DNA of 51,394 nt, from positions 1 to 51,394 of the forward strand of contig CASEOO010000004.1 in assembly GCA_949289565.1 (NCBI GenBank), written 5' to 3'. Origin of the DNA: an uncultured Bacteroidales bacterium. Its GTDB lineage: Bacteria > Bacteroidota > Bacteroidia > Bacteroidales > UBA932. The position numbers and the translations under genes were made by a program. The notes under the pieces are model-generated. The model ran no database searches. It was given only the letters and a program-made list of their open reading frames with translations, and was not told the origin of the DNA. Below, one piece after another: positions 24,489-33,692 of the stretch; position 1 is the first letter of the stretch; each line of letters starts with the position of its first letter.

Positions 24489-26039
24489 CTAAATTCTTTT
24501 ATGGACCTCATGCCCCTCCACATAGATCGCGCTGAACGGCCTCGCCGGGCATAGATTCTCGCACGCACCGCAGCCGATGCACCTTTCTTCCACCACTGTG
24601 GGAATCATCAGCGAACTCTTGTCCCCCGGAATAGAGTGAACCATTCTGATAGCTCCGGAAGGGCAATGCCTGGCGCAGTTTCCGCATGAAACTCCGTCGC
24701 TGTTCACCACACAGTTCTCATAAATGACTACTGCATGCCCTATCTGGATAGACGACTTCTCTTCCACGGTTACAGGACGTATCGGCCCGGACGGACATAC
24801 TTCGGAACATTTTGTACATTCAGGGCGGCACCATCCTCTTTCGAAAGACATCTCTGGCTGCATCAGAGTCATCAGGTTTCCGGAAGGCCGGAGCACCTGG
24901 TTCGGGCAAACTGACACGCACAGCTGGCATGCTGTGCAATGCTCTGAGAAATTTTTGAGGCTGACAGATCCTGCCGGCTTGAGCGGAGTCATGCGCCGCG
25001 GCGCTTTCTTGTCCTGTATTGCGGCCAGTCCGCCGTCCACTTTCATTTCCTGAGCCTTGACTGTGGCGGCTGTCAGCGCCATGGCCGCGGATGCTATGAA
25101 TGTGCGTCTGCCATTGTCCGCACATGGCCCGGCATGGGCGGAATCATGGCTGATGACATCATCATTGCCCGTAAGGGCATCCCGAGACTGAACTTTGGAT
25201 GAGTTTTTTTTCTTCCAGACAGGACTCCAGCTGATAGCGCCTTCTCTGCAGGTGTCCAGGCAGTCAAAGCATGCCACGCATCGGCTATAGTCGATTTCGT
25301 GCTCCTTCATGTTTATACAAGATGCCTTGCAATGCCGTCCGCAGAGTCCGCAGTTCCTGCACTTTTCTGTGTCGATGACCGGTTTGAAAAGCGAGAATCT
25401 GGACAGAAACCCCAGCACGGTGCCTACGGGGCATATGGTGTTGCACCAAGTTCGGCCGTTTTTCCATGCCAGGATGAAAATCACGATTAATGTCATTGCC
25501 GCTATGATGAACGTCGGCAGGCTTTTCATCCAGACATCAGTGCTGTAGAAGGCATAGCTGTCCACTCTTCCTGCAAACCATGCCAGGAGGTTGTTCCCCC
25601 ACTGCCATATCGGTGCGAGAAAGCTGCCTGCTATTCTTCCATAAGCGCTGTAAGGCGCGATGAGAGCGGCTATGGACATGAGCCCTGCCGCAGCCACGGC
25701 TATGAATATTGCGAGCATTCCGTACCTGAGCCAGTTTTTGGCCGGGGACCACGAGAAACGGAAGCGGTTTTTCTTCTTTGCCCTGCCATGAGCCCATGAG
25801 ATGATGTCCTGCATCACGCCTAAAGGACAGATTACGGAGCAGTAGACCCTGCCGCACAGCAGAGTCAGGATGACGAGAATGGATACGACGGCGAAATTCA
25901 TGGCCAAAACAGCCGGCAGAAACTGTATCTTCGCCAGCCAGCCGAACCATCGGTGAAGCGAGCCTGTGAAATCAAGGAAAAGCATCGTTATTAGAGTGAA
26001 CGCTATGGCCGCGAGTATAATTCTTGTTTTTCTTAACAT
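24489..26039 (-). CDS. NapH/NapG-like membrane 4Fe-4S protein
   Basis: 516 residues from the ATG at 26039. The N-terminal half has about four membrane helices and two CxxxCP motifs (CSVICPLG and CNTICPVG), as in NapH/CcoG-type proteins. Two ferredoxin clusters follow (CRNCGLCGRHC, CVACFDCLDTC). In the middle, near residues 315-335, is a Tat-like segment, RRTFIASAAMALTAATV. After it come further 4Fe-4S clusters (CTACQLCVSVCP, CSEVCP, CGNCARHCP, CIGCGACENLCP), a NapG-like part. It looks like a NapH-NapG fusion passing quinol electrons outward. The acceptor is unknown; the aldo/keto reductase next to it is a candidate partner. Confidence 0.83.
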   Translation of the reverse strand: MLRKTRIILAAIAFTLITMLFLDFTGSLHRWFGWLAKIQFLPAVLAMNFAVVSILVILTLLCGRVYCSVICPLGVMQDIISWAHGRAKKKNRFRFSWSPAKNWLRYGMLAIFIAVAAAGLMSIAALIAPYSAYGRIAGSFLAPIWQWGNNLLAWFAGRVDSYAFYSTDVWMKSLPTFIIAAMTLIVIFILAWKNGRTWCNTICPVGTVLGFLSRFSLFKPVIDTEKCRNCGLCGRHCKASCINMKEHEIDYSRCVACFDCLDTCREGAISWSPVWKKKNSSKVQSRDALTGNDDVISHDSAHAGPCADNGRRTFIASAAMALTAATVKAQEMKVDGGLAAIQDKKAPRRMTPLKPAGSVSLKNFSEHCTACQLCVSVCPNQVLRPSGNLMTLMQPEMSFERGWCRPECTKCSEVCPSGPIRPVTVEEKSSIQIGHAVVIYENCVVNSDGVSCGNCARHCPSGAIRMVHSIPGDKSSLMIPTVVEERCIGCGACENLCPARPFSAIYVEGHEVHKRI

Positions 26040-26078
26040 AACGTCAGTCAGACGGTTGGATGAATGGACCTTTTCGTG

Positions 26079-26086
26079 CAAAAATA
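26079..26086 (-). promoter_or_regulatory. -7 element for the iron-sulfur operon
   Basis: TATTTTTG on the minus strand lies 39 bases upstream of the start codon at 26039 and matches TAnnTTTG. No clear TTTG is seen at the expected -33 position. Confidence 0.5.
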
Positions 26087-26147
26087 CTAATTTTCTTTTT
26101 TCCTGCATCCTTTTGCCAGAATTTTCGGAAAAGAATCAGTTTTGAAA

Positions 26148-26179
26148 TTTGGTATGCTCTCTCTTTTTTAGTATGTTTG
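26148..26179 (+). promoter_or_regulatory. Consensus promoter of recJ
   Basis: TTTG (26148-26151), 20 bases, then TATGTTTG (26172-26179) matches the Bacteroides promoter. The leader to the recJ start codon is about 30 bases. Confidence 0.75.
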
Positions 26180-26216
26180 TAAAATTGGCGAGGGAAAATT
26201 CACCATAGAGAGTGTC

Positions 26217-27956
26217 ATGGTCAAGGAAAGAAAATGGATAGTAAAAGAACAGGCAGGCAGAGAAGTCGTCAGCCAGCTGTCATCGGAACTGGGCATAGAT
26301 CCAGTGCTGGCAGGGCTTCTGGCGCAGCGTGGAATCAGGACATTCCAGGAGGCCAGGGCTTTCTTCCGTCCTGATCTGCAGAATCTCCATGATCCCTTCC
26401 TGATGAAAGACATGGACCATGCGGTGGAGCGGGTTCACAAGGCTGTAGAAAATGGGGAAAATATTCTCGTCTACGGAGATTATGATGTAGACGGCACTAC
26501 AGCAGTGGCCTTGGTATATTCATTCCTGAAGAAACTGACCTCGCATGTAGATTTCTATATCCCGGACAGATACGATGAGGGCTACGGACTTTCTTTCAAG
26601 GGAGTCGAGTGGGCGTATGAACATGGTTTCACCCTCATCATCGCCCTCGACTGCGGCATCAAGGCGAATGACAAGGTCGCCTATGCCTCCGAAAAAGGTG
26701 TCGACGTGATTATTTGCGACCACCATCTTCCGGAAAATGAGATACCGCGGGCAGTGGCTGTCCTCGACCCGAAAAGGGAAGACTGCAGCTATCCGTTTGA
26801 TGACCTTTCAGGCTGCGGCGTCGGATTCAAGCTTGTGCAGGCATATGCATCAGTTTATGGAATCCCTTTTGAAAATCTGGTCTCCCTTCTGGACCTTCTT
26901 GTCGTCAGCATTGCGGCAGATCTGGTGTCTGTAGTCGGCGAGAACAGGATATTGGCGCACTACGGGCTCAAGCAGCTGAACGAGCACCCACGCATGGGGC
27001 TTTATACCATGATACGCCTGTCCGGCCTGGACCCGGCCCATGTCACGATAGATGACATAGTCTTCAAAATAGGCCCCAGAATCAATGCCGCCGGCCGTAT
27101 GGAGTCAGGCAGGGTGGCAGTGGAGCTTTTGACTGCCGTCGATGAAGACGAGGCAGAGAGAATAGGTGTGGAAATCAACCAGTACAACAACGAGCGAAAG
27201 AATATCGACCGGGAAATCACCCAGGAAGCGCTGGAGATGGTCCAGTCCGGCTCCTGCCTTTCGTCCGGGAATGCCACCATCGTGTACAATCCGTCTTGGC
27301 ACAAGGGCGTGGTCGGGATAGTGGCTTCACGTCTGGTGGAGGCTTTTTACAAACCTACCATAGTATTTTCCAAGACCCAGTCGAATGGCCTGGTGACTGG
27401 CTCTGCCCGCAGCGTCCATGGTTTTGACCTGTATGACGCTATAGAAAGCTGCTCTGACCTGCTGGAGAATTTCGGAGGCCACTTATATGCCGCCGGACTG
27501 ACCTTAAAGGAGGAGAACCTTCCTGAATTCTGCCGCAGAATAGAGAAATTCATCGGAGACAAGATCACCCCTGAAATGCTCACACCGGTCATTTATGTTG
27601 ATTCCATCCTGAATTTCGACACCGTGACGCCCAAGTTCGTCCGGATATTGAAGCAGTTCCAGCCGTTCGGCCCGGGCAACACTTCTCCTGTTTTCCTGAC
27701 CGAGAATGTCTACGACAATGGCAATGGCCGCCGTGTGGGCGCAGATGCAGGGCATCTGAAGCTGGAGCTTATCCAGGAAGCCCAGCCGTATCACCATTTG
27801 TCCGCCATCGCCTTCAACAAGGCCGAGCATTTCGAGCACATCAGAAACGGAAACCCTGTCGACATCTGCTACTCGATAGTCGAGAACTACTACCGTGGCA
27901 TCGCGAACATCCAGCTCCGCATCAAAGACATCCACGACCGCGATGACTTCATTTAG
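26217..27956 (+). CDS. recJ: Single-stranded-DNA exonuclease RecJ
   Basis: 579 residues, the normal RecJ length. The DHH phosphoesterase motifs are present: DYDVDGT (88-94), then the aspartate of LIIALDCGIK, and the DHH signature ICDHHLPE (168-170), with DLLVVSIAADLV and GPRINAAGRM following. The DHHA1 part contains GSARSVHGFDL and GGHLYAAGLTL. The C-terminal OB-fold region has FGPGNTSPVF. RecJ degrades ssDNA 5' to 3' in recombination and mismatch repair, and acts in the cytoplasm. Its last eight bases overlap the convergent aroK gene. Confidence 0.96.
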   Translation: MVKERKWIVKEQAGREVVSQLSSELGIDPVLAGLLAQRGIRTFQEARAFFRPDLQNLHDPFLMKDMDHAVERVHKAVENGENILVYGDYDVDGTTAVALVYSFLKKLTSHVDFYIPDRYDEGYGLSFKGVEWAYEHGFTLIIALDCGIKANDKVAYASEKGVDVIICDHHLPENEIPRAVAVLDPKREDCSYPFDDLSGCGVGFKLVQAYASVYGIPFENLVSLLDLLVVSIAADLVSVVGENRILAHYGLKQLNEHPRMGLYTMIRLSGLDPAHVTIDDIVFKIGPRINAAGRMESGRVAVELLTAVDEDEAERIGVEINQYNNERKNIDREITQEALEMVQSGSCLSSGNATIVYNPSWHKGVVGIVASRLVEAFYKPTIVFSKTQSNGLVTGSARSVHGFDLYDAIESCSDLLENFGGHLYAAGLTLKEENLPEFCRRIEKFIGDKITPEMLTPVIYVDSILNFDTVTPKFVRILKQFQPFGPGNTSPVFLTENVYDNGNGRRVGADAGHLKLELIQEAQPYHHLSAIAFNKAEHFEHIRNGNPVDICYSIVENYYRGIANIQLRIKDIHDRDDFI

Positions 27957-28536
27957 GAATTTTCTCTGCGATGATGGCGGCGGTTTCTTCGAAGGAGAGG
28001 CTGTCGATGTCGATGATTAGATGTGCGCAGGACTCGTAGATGTCCTTGCGCAGGGCCATGAGTTCTTCTATGCGTGAACGGAGCGCCGCCAAGTCCGAGG
28101 GCTGTCCGCCACCCTTGCCGAGCATGGGTCTGGACTCGAAATCATTCTGCAGATTCTTCACCAGAGTATCCACGGAAGCCCTCAGATAAATGCAGAACGA
28201 CCGCTCTCTGACCATCGCGGCGCACTCTGGAGTGGTCACAGTGCCTCCTCCCAGAGAAAGCACCATGTCCGCCAATTCAGGAATCCTGGCATCCATGAAC
28301 GAATCCCCGTCAGACTCCGTGCCCGCCGCCAGACCCAGCACCATCTCCAGAGCATCTTTCTCCGCCGCCCTGAATCCGGTTTCCCCGTCTGCTGCGAATA
28401 TTTCAGGAATCTTCCTCCCTGTCCTTTCTTCTATGAGCTGGTCGAGGTCGACCAATTCCCAGCCCATCCGTTCAGAGAGCAGTCTTCCGATGCTGCTTTT
28501 GCCGCAGCCCATGAATCCGTTCAAAGAAATGACCAT
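27949..28536 (-). CDS. aroK: Shikimate kinase
   Basis: 195 residues. The P-loop is GFMGCGKSSIG (7-17), followed by LVDLDQLIEERTGRKIPEIFA with the substrate-binding aspartate. GETGFRAAEKDALE is the shikimate-binding arginine region, VLSLGGGTV the glycine-rich motif, and SRPML the lid region. It phosphorylates shikimate in the chorismate pathway. An insert of about 15 residues (LGLAAGTESDGDSFM) makes it slightly longer than the usual 170-175. It follows parC by 47 bases and overlaps the end of recJ by eight bases in the opposite direction. Confidence 0.93.
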   Translation of the reverse strand: MVISLNGFMGCGKSSIGRLLSERMGWELVDLDQLIEERTGRKIPEIFAADGETGFRAAEKDALEMVLGLAAGTESDGDSFMDARIPELADMVLSLGGGTVTTPECAAMVRERSFCIYLRASVDTLVKNLQNDFESRPMLGKGGGQPSDLAALRSRIEELMALRKDIYESCAHLIIDIDSLSFEETAAIIAEKIPK

Positions 28537-28583
28537 AATCTGAAAATATTGGCCCGGAGGGCTAAATGAATGAACCGTAAGGA

Positions 28584-31238
28584 TTAGAACAACGTCGGGT
28601 CAGACTCATCCGGGACAGCCTTGGAATCCTCAGGGGTTTCCGGGACGGCCTCATTTTCAGGAATGACATCATCTTCAGGCTTGTGCAGTGGCTCGATGAA
28701 CCTGATACTCTTGATATCGTACTGGCTTGCTTTTTTCCCTTTCGCCTGCAGTCCCTTTTTCCCGATGAACTCTTCGGCATCTATTACCTCAGGGAAACGA
28801 TGCTCGTATTTCCCCCCGAATGTCACCTCAATCTGAGGATGCTTGTCATCGCTGATGTCCACCAGATACGAACCTTTGCCGGCGGAAATGAACGTCACAG
28901 GAGTATTGTCGCTGACATCAAAGGAGAACCTTTTCACATAGAACCACTTCTGCTGCCCGTCATAATAGATGGCTGTAAACGTCTTCCCGGGCTCCATCTT
29001 CTCGATGAAAGCCAGCTCGCCCTGATATCTGTTGCTCAGGTCATAGGAAGTGGTGTAGTAAGTCCCGTCCTTGAACACAGCCAGAATGTGCTCGTCGTTC
29101 ACGAACTGCCCCAGATATTTCCCTCTGGAGTCCTCATTCAGCCTGTTGATATCCTCGTCGAACCATATATCCTTTCCTCCTATGGTAGACACACCCTTGG
29201 ATTTCAACATGATGCGCTGAATAGGGTTCTTTGACACCACATTCCCTCTGGCGGCCCTTCCCTTGATGGCAAGCTGCGCGAAGTCATACTCGTCCACCAG
29301 CTTTTTCAGCTTCGGGCGCGGCCTGAGATATATTTTCACTGTCTCCGCCTCTCCGTTCCTGTTCGCAGTGAACCATAGAATCTTTGAGCCTGGAGTGCCC
29401 TGTGTGATATCATACTCCTTGTCCCTGGTGATGCTGGTGACGGCGAATCTTTTGGCGTAAGCCACGGAATCTTTCCCGTCGCGGTAGATTACATTGTAGA
29501 TAGTGCGCTGGTCATTTCTGTCGAAGAGTCCCACGTACAGGATGTCCTTTCCGAAAAATGCCTTGTCGCTGACCTTGGTCACGACATATTTTCCATCTTT
29601 GCGGATGACAATGATTTCCGAAAGGTCCGAGCAGTCGCAGACAAATTCTGCATTGTCTTCCTTCTTCAGCCCGATACCTGCGAAACCCTCAGCCTTGTTT
29701 ACATAGAGCTTGGCATTGTTGTTTACAACACGTGTGGCCGTGATGGTTTCGAAGTTCGCTATTTCAGTGAGCCTCGGCCAGTCCTTCCCGTATTTTCTTT
29801 TCAGATTCTGGAAATATCTGATTGTATATTCTGTGAGATGAGCCAGATAGTTCTTGACCTCGTCTATTTCAGCCTCTATCCCGCGCAGTTTTTCTTCCAG
29901 TGACTTGATGTCGAATTTCGATATCTTCCTGATAGGCTTCTCCACGAGCTTCAGGATATCGTCCATAGTGATGTCACGAAGCACCTGGGCCTGGTACTTC
30001 TTCATCTCGCCGAATGTCTCGTCCAGCTGTTCCTCCCAGCTCTTCGAATCCTTCTTTTCCAGTATCCTGTATATCTCGTTTTCGAAATAAATCCTTTCCA
30101 GCGAGCTGTAGTGCCACTCATCATTCAGTTCATCCAGCCTGAGCCGCAGTTCGCGCCCCAGAAGGGAACGGGTATGCTCAGTGTTGTATTTAAGCACCTC
30201 ATCCACACTCATGAACTGAGGCTTGCTGTCCACTATCACGCATGTGTTCGGAGATATGGACACCTCGCAGTCCGTGAAAGCGTACAGGGCGTCGATGGTC
30301 TTGTCCGGAGACACATCGTTCGGCAGGTGGATGACAATATTGGCCTGAGTTGTAGTCAGGTCATCTATTTTCCTGATTTTGATTTTTCCGTTGTCCTTCG
30401 CCTTCAGTATGGAATCGATGATATTGTGCGTGGTCTTCCCGTAAGGTATTTCGGTGATGGCGATGGTGTTCTTGTCTATCTTTTCGATTTTTGCACGCAC
30501 CTTCACCACGCCGCCGCGCCTGCCATGGTTGTACTTCGAGCAGTCTGCATATCCTCCGGTAGGAAAGTCGGGATACAATTCGAAATCCTGGCCTCTGAGT
30601 ATCGCCACGGAAGCATCCAGGAGCTCGTTGAAATTGTGAGGGAGAATTTTCGACGCCAGTCCTACAGCAATGCCTTCCGCGCCCTGTGCCAGCAGAAGCG
30701 GGAACTTCACCGGCAGATCCACAGGCTCCTGGTTCTTCCCGTCATACGAATTCATCCACTCGGTGATCTTGGGGTTGAACATCACCTCTTTCGCGAATTT
30801 CGTCAGCCTGCCTTCTATGTACCTGCCGGCCGCATTCGAATCCCCGGTGAGGATATTTCCCCAGTTTCCCTGGCAGTCCACCAGCAGATTCTTCTGCCCT
30901 ATCTGCACCAGCGCCCCGAGTATGGACGAGTCGCCATGCGGATGCAGCTTCATCGCCTCGCCCACGATAGTCGCCACTTTCGTGTAAGTGCCGTCGTCGA
31001 TTTTGAACATGGTATGGAGCACACGCCTCTGCACAGGCTTCAGCCCGTCATCTATATGCGGGACAGCCCTCTGCAGAATGACATACGAGGAATAGTCGAG
31101 AAACCATTCCTTGAACATCCCGGAAAGCCTGAAACGCCGGCTGTTGTCATTCAGCAGCTTGTCATACTTCCCGGTGGATTCACCCTCGCCCACGATTTCC
31201 TCGCCGAAGTCATCGTCATTGATATTTTCTATGTCCAT
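28584..31238 (-). CDS. parC: DNA topoisomerase IV subunit A
   Basis: 884 residues. Type IIA topoisomerase subunit A features are KPVQRRVLHTM (68-78), HPHGDSSILGALV (99-111; quinolone-resistance region with S104), and the catalytic tyrosine Y140 in TGDSNAAGRYIEGRL. The C-terminal beta-pinwheel region lacks a GyrA box, which favours ParC over GyrA. The acidic C-terminal tail (PEDDVIPENEAVPETPED) is disordered. ParC with ParE decatenates daughter chromosomes; parE is not in this window. It probably belongs to the long operon running from exbB to aroK. Confidence 0.92.
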   Translation of the reverse strand: MDIENINDDDFGEEIVGEGESTGKYDKLLNDNSRRFRLSGMFKEWFLDYSSYVILQRAVPHIDDGLKPVQRRVLHTMFKIDDGTYTKVATIVGEAMKLHPHGDSSILGALVQIGQKNLLVDCQGNWGNILTGDSNAAGRYIEGRLTKFAKEVMFNPKITEWMNSYDGKNQEPVDLPVKFPLLLAQGAEGIAVGLASKILPHNFNELLDASVAILRGQDFELYPDFPTGGYADCSKYNHGRRGGVVKVRAKIEKIDKNTIAITEIPYGKTTHNIIDSILKAKDNGKIKIRKIDDLTTTQANIVIHLPNDVSPDKTIDALYAFTDCEVSISPNTCVIVDSKPQFMSVDEVLKYNTEHTRSLLGRELRLRLDELNDEWHYSSLERIYFENEIYRILEKKDSKSWEEQLDETFGEMKKYQAQVLRDITMDDILKLVEKPIRKISKFDIKSLEEKLRGIEAEIDEVKNYLAHLTEYTIRYFQNLKRKYGKDWPRLTEIANFETITATRVVNNNAKLYVNKAEGFAGIGLKKEDNAEFVCDCSDLSEIIVIRKDGKYVVTKVSDKAFFGKDILYVGLFDRNDQRTIYNVIYRDGKDSVAYAKRFAVTSITRDKEYDITQGTPGSKILWFTANRNGEAETVKIYLRPRPKLKKLVDEYDFAQLAIKGRAARGNVVSKNPIQRIMLKSKGVSTIGGKDIWFDEDINRLNEDSRGKYLGQFVNDEHILAVFKDGTYYTTSYDLSNRYQGELAFIEKMEPGKTFTAIYYDGQQKWFYVKRFSFDVSDNTPVTFISAGKGSYLVDISDDKHPQIEVTFGGKYEHRFPEVIDAEEFIGKKGLQAKGKKASQYDIKSIRFIEPLHKPEDDVIPENEAVPETPEDSKAVPDESDPTLF

Positions 31239-31300
31239 ACCTGTAATAATTCAAAAATATAGTATCGGCCTGCGGCCAATTGTCATGTCCAGTTTTTTTT

Positions 31301-31317
31301 ATTGGCCTCCGGCCAAT
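31301..31317. repeat. Small intergenic hairpin (ATTGGCC-TCC-GGCCAAT)
   Basis: A perfect 7-bp stem with a TCC loop in the 90-base gap between era and parC, next to an eight-T run at 31293-31300. It has the same form as the hairpins at 4471-4487 and 34495-34507. A partial copy, GGCC-TGC-GGCC, lies at 31267-31277. Confidence 0.5.
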
Positions 31318-31328
31318 GTCCGTGCAGG

Positions 31329-32219
31329 CTATTCGTATCCGAAGCGCCTCAGCTCCCTCTTGTTTTCCCTCCAGTCAGGATCCACCTTTACAAACAGGCT
31401 CAGGAACACTTTTTTCTGGAAGAAATCCTCCATGTCCAGCCTCGCCTTAGTCCCTACCTTCTTCAGAGTCTGGCCTCCCTTGCCGATGATGATGCCCTTC
31501 TGCGAATCCCTCATCACATATATCACGGCGCTGATGTCGTATCTTTCCTCGCCCTCCTTGAAGCTCTCGATGGTGACTTCGCAGCTGTACGGAATTTCCT
31601 GGCTGTAATACAGAAAAATCTTTTCGCGGATGATTTCAGAAGCGAAGAACCTGAGGTTCTTGTCCGTGAACACATCCTTGTCGTACCAGGCAGGGGCTTC
31701 AGGGAGATTCGACACGATGGCATCGAAAATGTTTTCGAGATTGAACCTCTCCTGTGCTGAAGCAGGGAAGATGACGGCTTTGGGAAGCTGTTCCTTCCAC
31801 CACTGCATCAGCTCTCTGACCTTTTCCTGCGTGCTGATGTCTATCTTGTTGATCACCAGTATGACAGGGCATTCGATACGCTGCAGCTTGGATATGTATT
31901 CTGCATTCTTGTCAGCCTTTTCCACGACATCCGTCACGTAGAGGACTATGTCAGCGTCGCCTATGGCTGTGTCCACGAAGTCCATCATGTTCTGCTGCAG
32001 CCTGTAGTTCGGTTTCAGTATGCCGGGAGTGTCGGAGTAGACTATCTGGTAGTCATCTCCGTTCACTATCCCCATGATCCTGTGCCTGGTAGTCTGAGCT
32101 TTCGCCGTGACTATAGACAGCTTTTCGCCCACGAGCGCATTCATCAGCGTGGATTTCCCCACATTTGGGTTTCCGATGATGTTCACGAAACCTGAGCGGT
32201 GTATCTCCTGCTGTGGCAT
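31329..32219 (-). CDS. era: GTPase Era
   Basis: 296 residues, the normal length. GTPase motifs are G1 GNPNVGKS (16-23), G2 around TTRHRI, G3 DTPG (63-66) and G4 NKID (124-127). The C-terminal KH domain contains GIIIGKGGQTLKKVG and FVKVDPDWRENKRELRRFGY. Era binds the 3' end of 16S rRNA and assists 30S maturation, acting at the inner face of the membrane and in the cytoplasm. It begins four bases after the rluB stop. Confidence 0.96.
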   Translation of the reverse strand: MPQQEIHRSGFVNIIGNPNVGKSTLMNALVGEKLSIVTAKAQTTRHRIMGIVNGDDYQIVYSDTPGILKPNYRLQQNMMDFVDTAIGDADIVLYVTDVVEKADKNAEYISKLQRIECPVILVINKIDISTQEKVRELMQWWKEQLPKAVIFPASAQERFNLENIFDAIVSNLPEAPAWYDKDVFTDKNLRFFASEIIREKIFLYYSQEIPYSCEVTIESFKEGEERYDISAVIYVMRDSQKGIIIGKGGQTLKKVGTKARLDMEDFFQKKVFLSLFVKVDPDWRENKRELRRFGYE

Positions 32220-32223
32220 ATGG

Positions 32224-33639
32224 CTATTGATATGATCCGATTCTCAGTATGTTCACCTCTCCGTCTGTCAGGTATCTCCACTGTCCTTTCTTCAGGCCCT
32301 TTTTAGTAAGTCCTGCGAAATAAACCCTGTCGAGACCTTTAACCTCATATCCGAGAGATTCGAAAATCCTTCTGACGATTCTGTTCTTTCCAGAGTGGAT
32401 TTCTATGCCGAGCTTCCTGTGGTCCTCATCATCGATGTACTCCAGTTCGTCGGCCGCTATTTCACCGTCAGTGAGGGTCACTCCGCTCAGAATCTTTTCG
32501 TAGTCAGCCTGGGAAAGATCAGAGTTGAGGGTCACCTGATAGATTTTCTTCTTGTTGTATGATGGATGCGTCAGCTTCTCTGCCATCTCGCCGTCATTTG
32601 TGAACATCAGCACTCCAGTGGTGTTTTTGTCCAGACGTCCTACAGAAAATACACGTGATTTGCATCCTTTCAGCAGATCCATCACAGTCTTTTCTGCATG
32701 CGGGTCGCTTGTAGTCGTGACATAGCCCTTAGGCTTGTTCATCACTATGTATACTTTTTTCTCGCCCTTCAGACGTTCGCCGTTGAAACGGACATCGTCA
32801 TTGAAAACATTTATCTTCGTTCCGAGTTCAGTGACCACTTCGCCATTCACGGTCACCACTCCGGCCTGAATGAAATTGTCAGCCTCTCTTCTGGAGCAGA
32901 TTCCTGAGTTTGCGATGAATTTGTTCAGCCTGATTTCCTCTTTTACAGGCACTGGTGCCGAATCGAAGTCTGAATAAGCTTCTTCGGCCTGAGCCATCTT
33001 CCTGGTGATCATCCTGTTTATGCCTGCAGTGGCATTGCTGACTGCCGTGGCTTTGCTGAACGGCTTTGCCATCTTCCTGTCCCCAGGCTTGCGTCCTGCG
33101 CCGGCGCTCTTCCTGGCGCCGAAAGTCTTGCCTTCTCCGTATCCGCGTTTTTCGGATGAATCTCCGTAGCTTCGAGAACTGCCGTAACCGCGTCTTTCGG
33201 ATGAGTCTCCGTAGCTTCGAGAGCTGCCGTAACCGCGTCTTTCGGATGAGTCTCCGTAGCTTCGAGAGCTGCCGTATCCACGTCTTTCAGATGAATCTCC
33301 ATAGCTTCGAGAACTGCCGTATCCACGTCTTTCAGATGAATCTCCATAGCTTCTGCCGGCATCCCTGCGTGCACCGAAGCTCCTGTGTTCGCTTCTGTCA
33401 TGGAAGTTCCGTCTCTCGCCGGCTCCGGAATCACGATAGCTTCTGTGTTCTCCTGCCGGTATGAATCTCCGTTCGTCGCTTGAAGAGAACAGTTTCTCTC
33501 CCCCTGTCTGGGAAGACCTTGAAATCCTCGGCCTGCGGGGCCTTGACTCCCTCTGCTCCTCATTTCCATAATTTCTGCTGCCGTAATCCCTACGGTCGTC
33601 TGCTTTGCGGACAAATCCGCCCTTGTTGTTGTGTTCCAT
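32224..33639 (-). CDS. rluB: RluB/RsuA-type pseudouridine synthase with repetitive N-terminus
   Basis: 471 residues. Residues 1-210 are low complexity, rich in Arg, Ser, Gly and Tyr, and contain five tandem 15-residue units (96-170). The S4 RNA-binding domain spans 236-290 (IRLNKFIANSGICSRREAD). The catalytic domain carries MNKPKGYVTTTSDP and GRLDKNTTGVLMFTNDGE, with catalytic D337. The family modifies one uridine of 23S (RluB) or 16S (RsuA) rRNA; the RluB assignment rests on the usual Bacteroidales annotation, so the exact target is uncertain. The basic disordered arm probably helps bind RNA. It is tightly linked to era. Confidence 0.88.
   Translation of the reverse strand: MEHNNKGGFVRKADDRRDYGSRNYGNEEQRESRPRRPRISRSSQTGGEKLFSSSDERRFIPAGEHRSYRDSGAGERRNFHDRSEHRSFGARRDAGRSYGDSSERRGYGSSRSYGDSSERRGYGSSRSYGDSSERRGYGSSRSYGDSSERRGYGSSRSYGDSSEKRGYGEGKTFGARKSAGAGRKPGDRKMAKPFSKATAVSNATAGINRMITRKMAQAEEAYSDFDSAPVPVKEEIRLNKFIANSGICSRREADNFIQAGVVTVNGEVVTELGTKINVFNDDVRFNGERLKGEKKVYIVMNKPKGYVTTTSDPHAEKTVMDLLKGCKSRVFSVGRLDKNTTGVLMFTNDGEMAEKLTHPSYNKKKIYQVTLNSDLSQADYEKILSGVTLTDGEIAADELEYIDDEDHRKLGIEIHSGKNRIVRRIFESLGYEVKGLDRVYFAGLTKKGLKKGQWRYLTDGEVNILRIGSYQ
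33130..33354 (-). repeat. Five 45-bp tandem repeats inside rluB
   Basis: Five in-frame copies of a 45-base unit encode RSYGDSSERRGYGSS, with the last copy ending SSEKRGYGEG. Copies are nearly identical at the DNA level, so copy number can change by slippage or recombination without breaking the frame. Confidence 0.9.
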
Positions 33640-33692
33640 TTTTTCTTTATGCCTCCCGGCAATTAATTAATAATAAAAAAGTTGTAGTAATG

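Noticed and set aside
30111..31262. 383-codon plus-strand frame
   Set aside because: It is antisense to parC, whose catalytic motifs are intact. The translation is histidine- and arginine-rich without domain features.
33130..33354. CRISPR-like repeats
   Set aside because: The repeats are contiguous 45-base units in frame within rluB, with no spacers.
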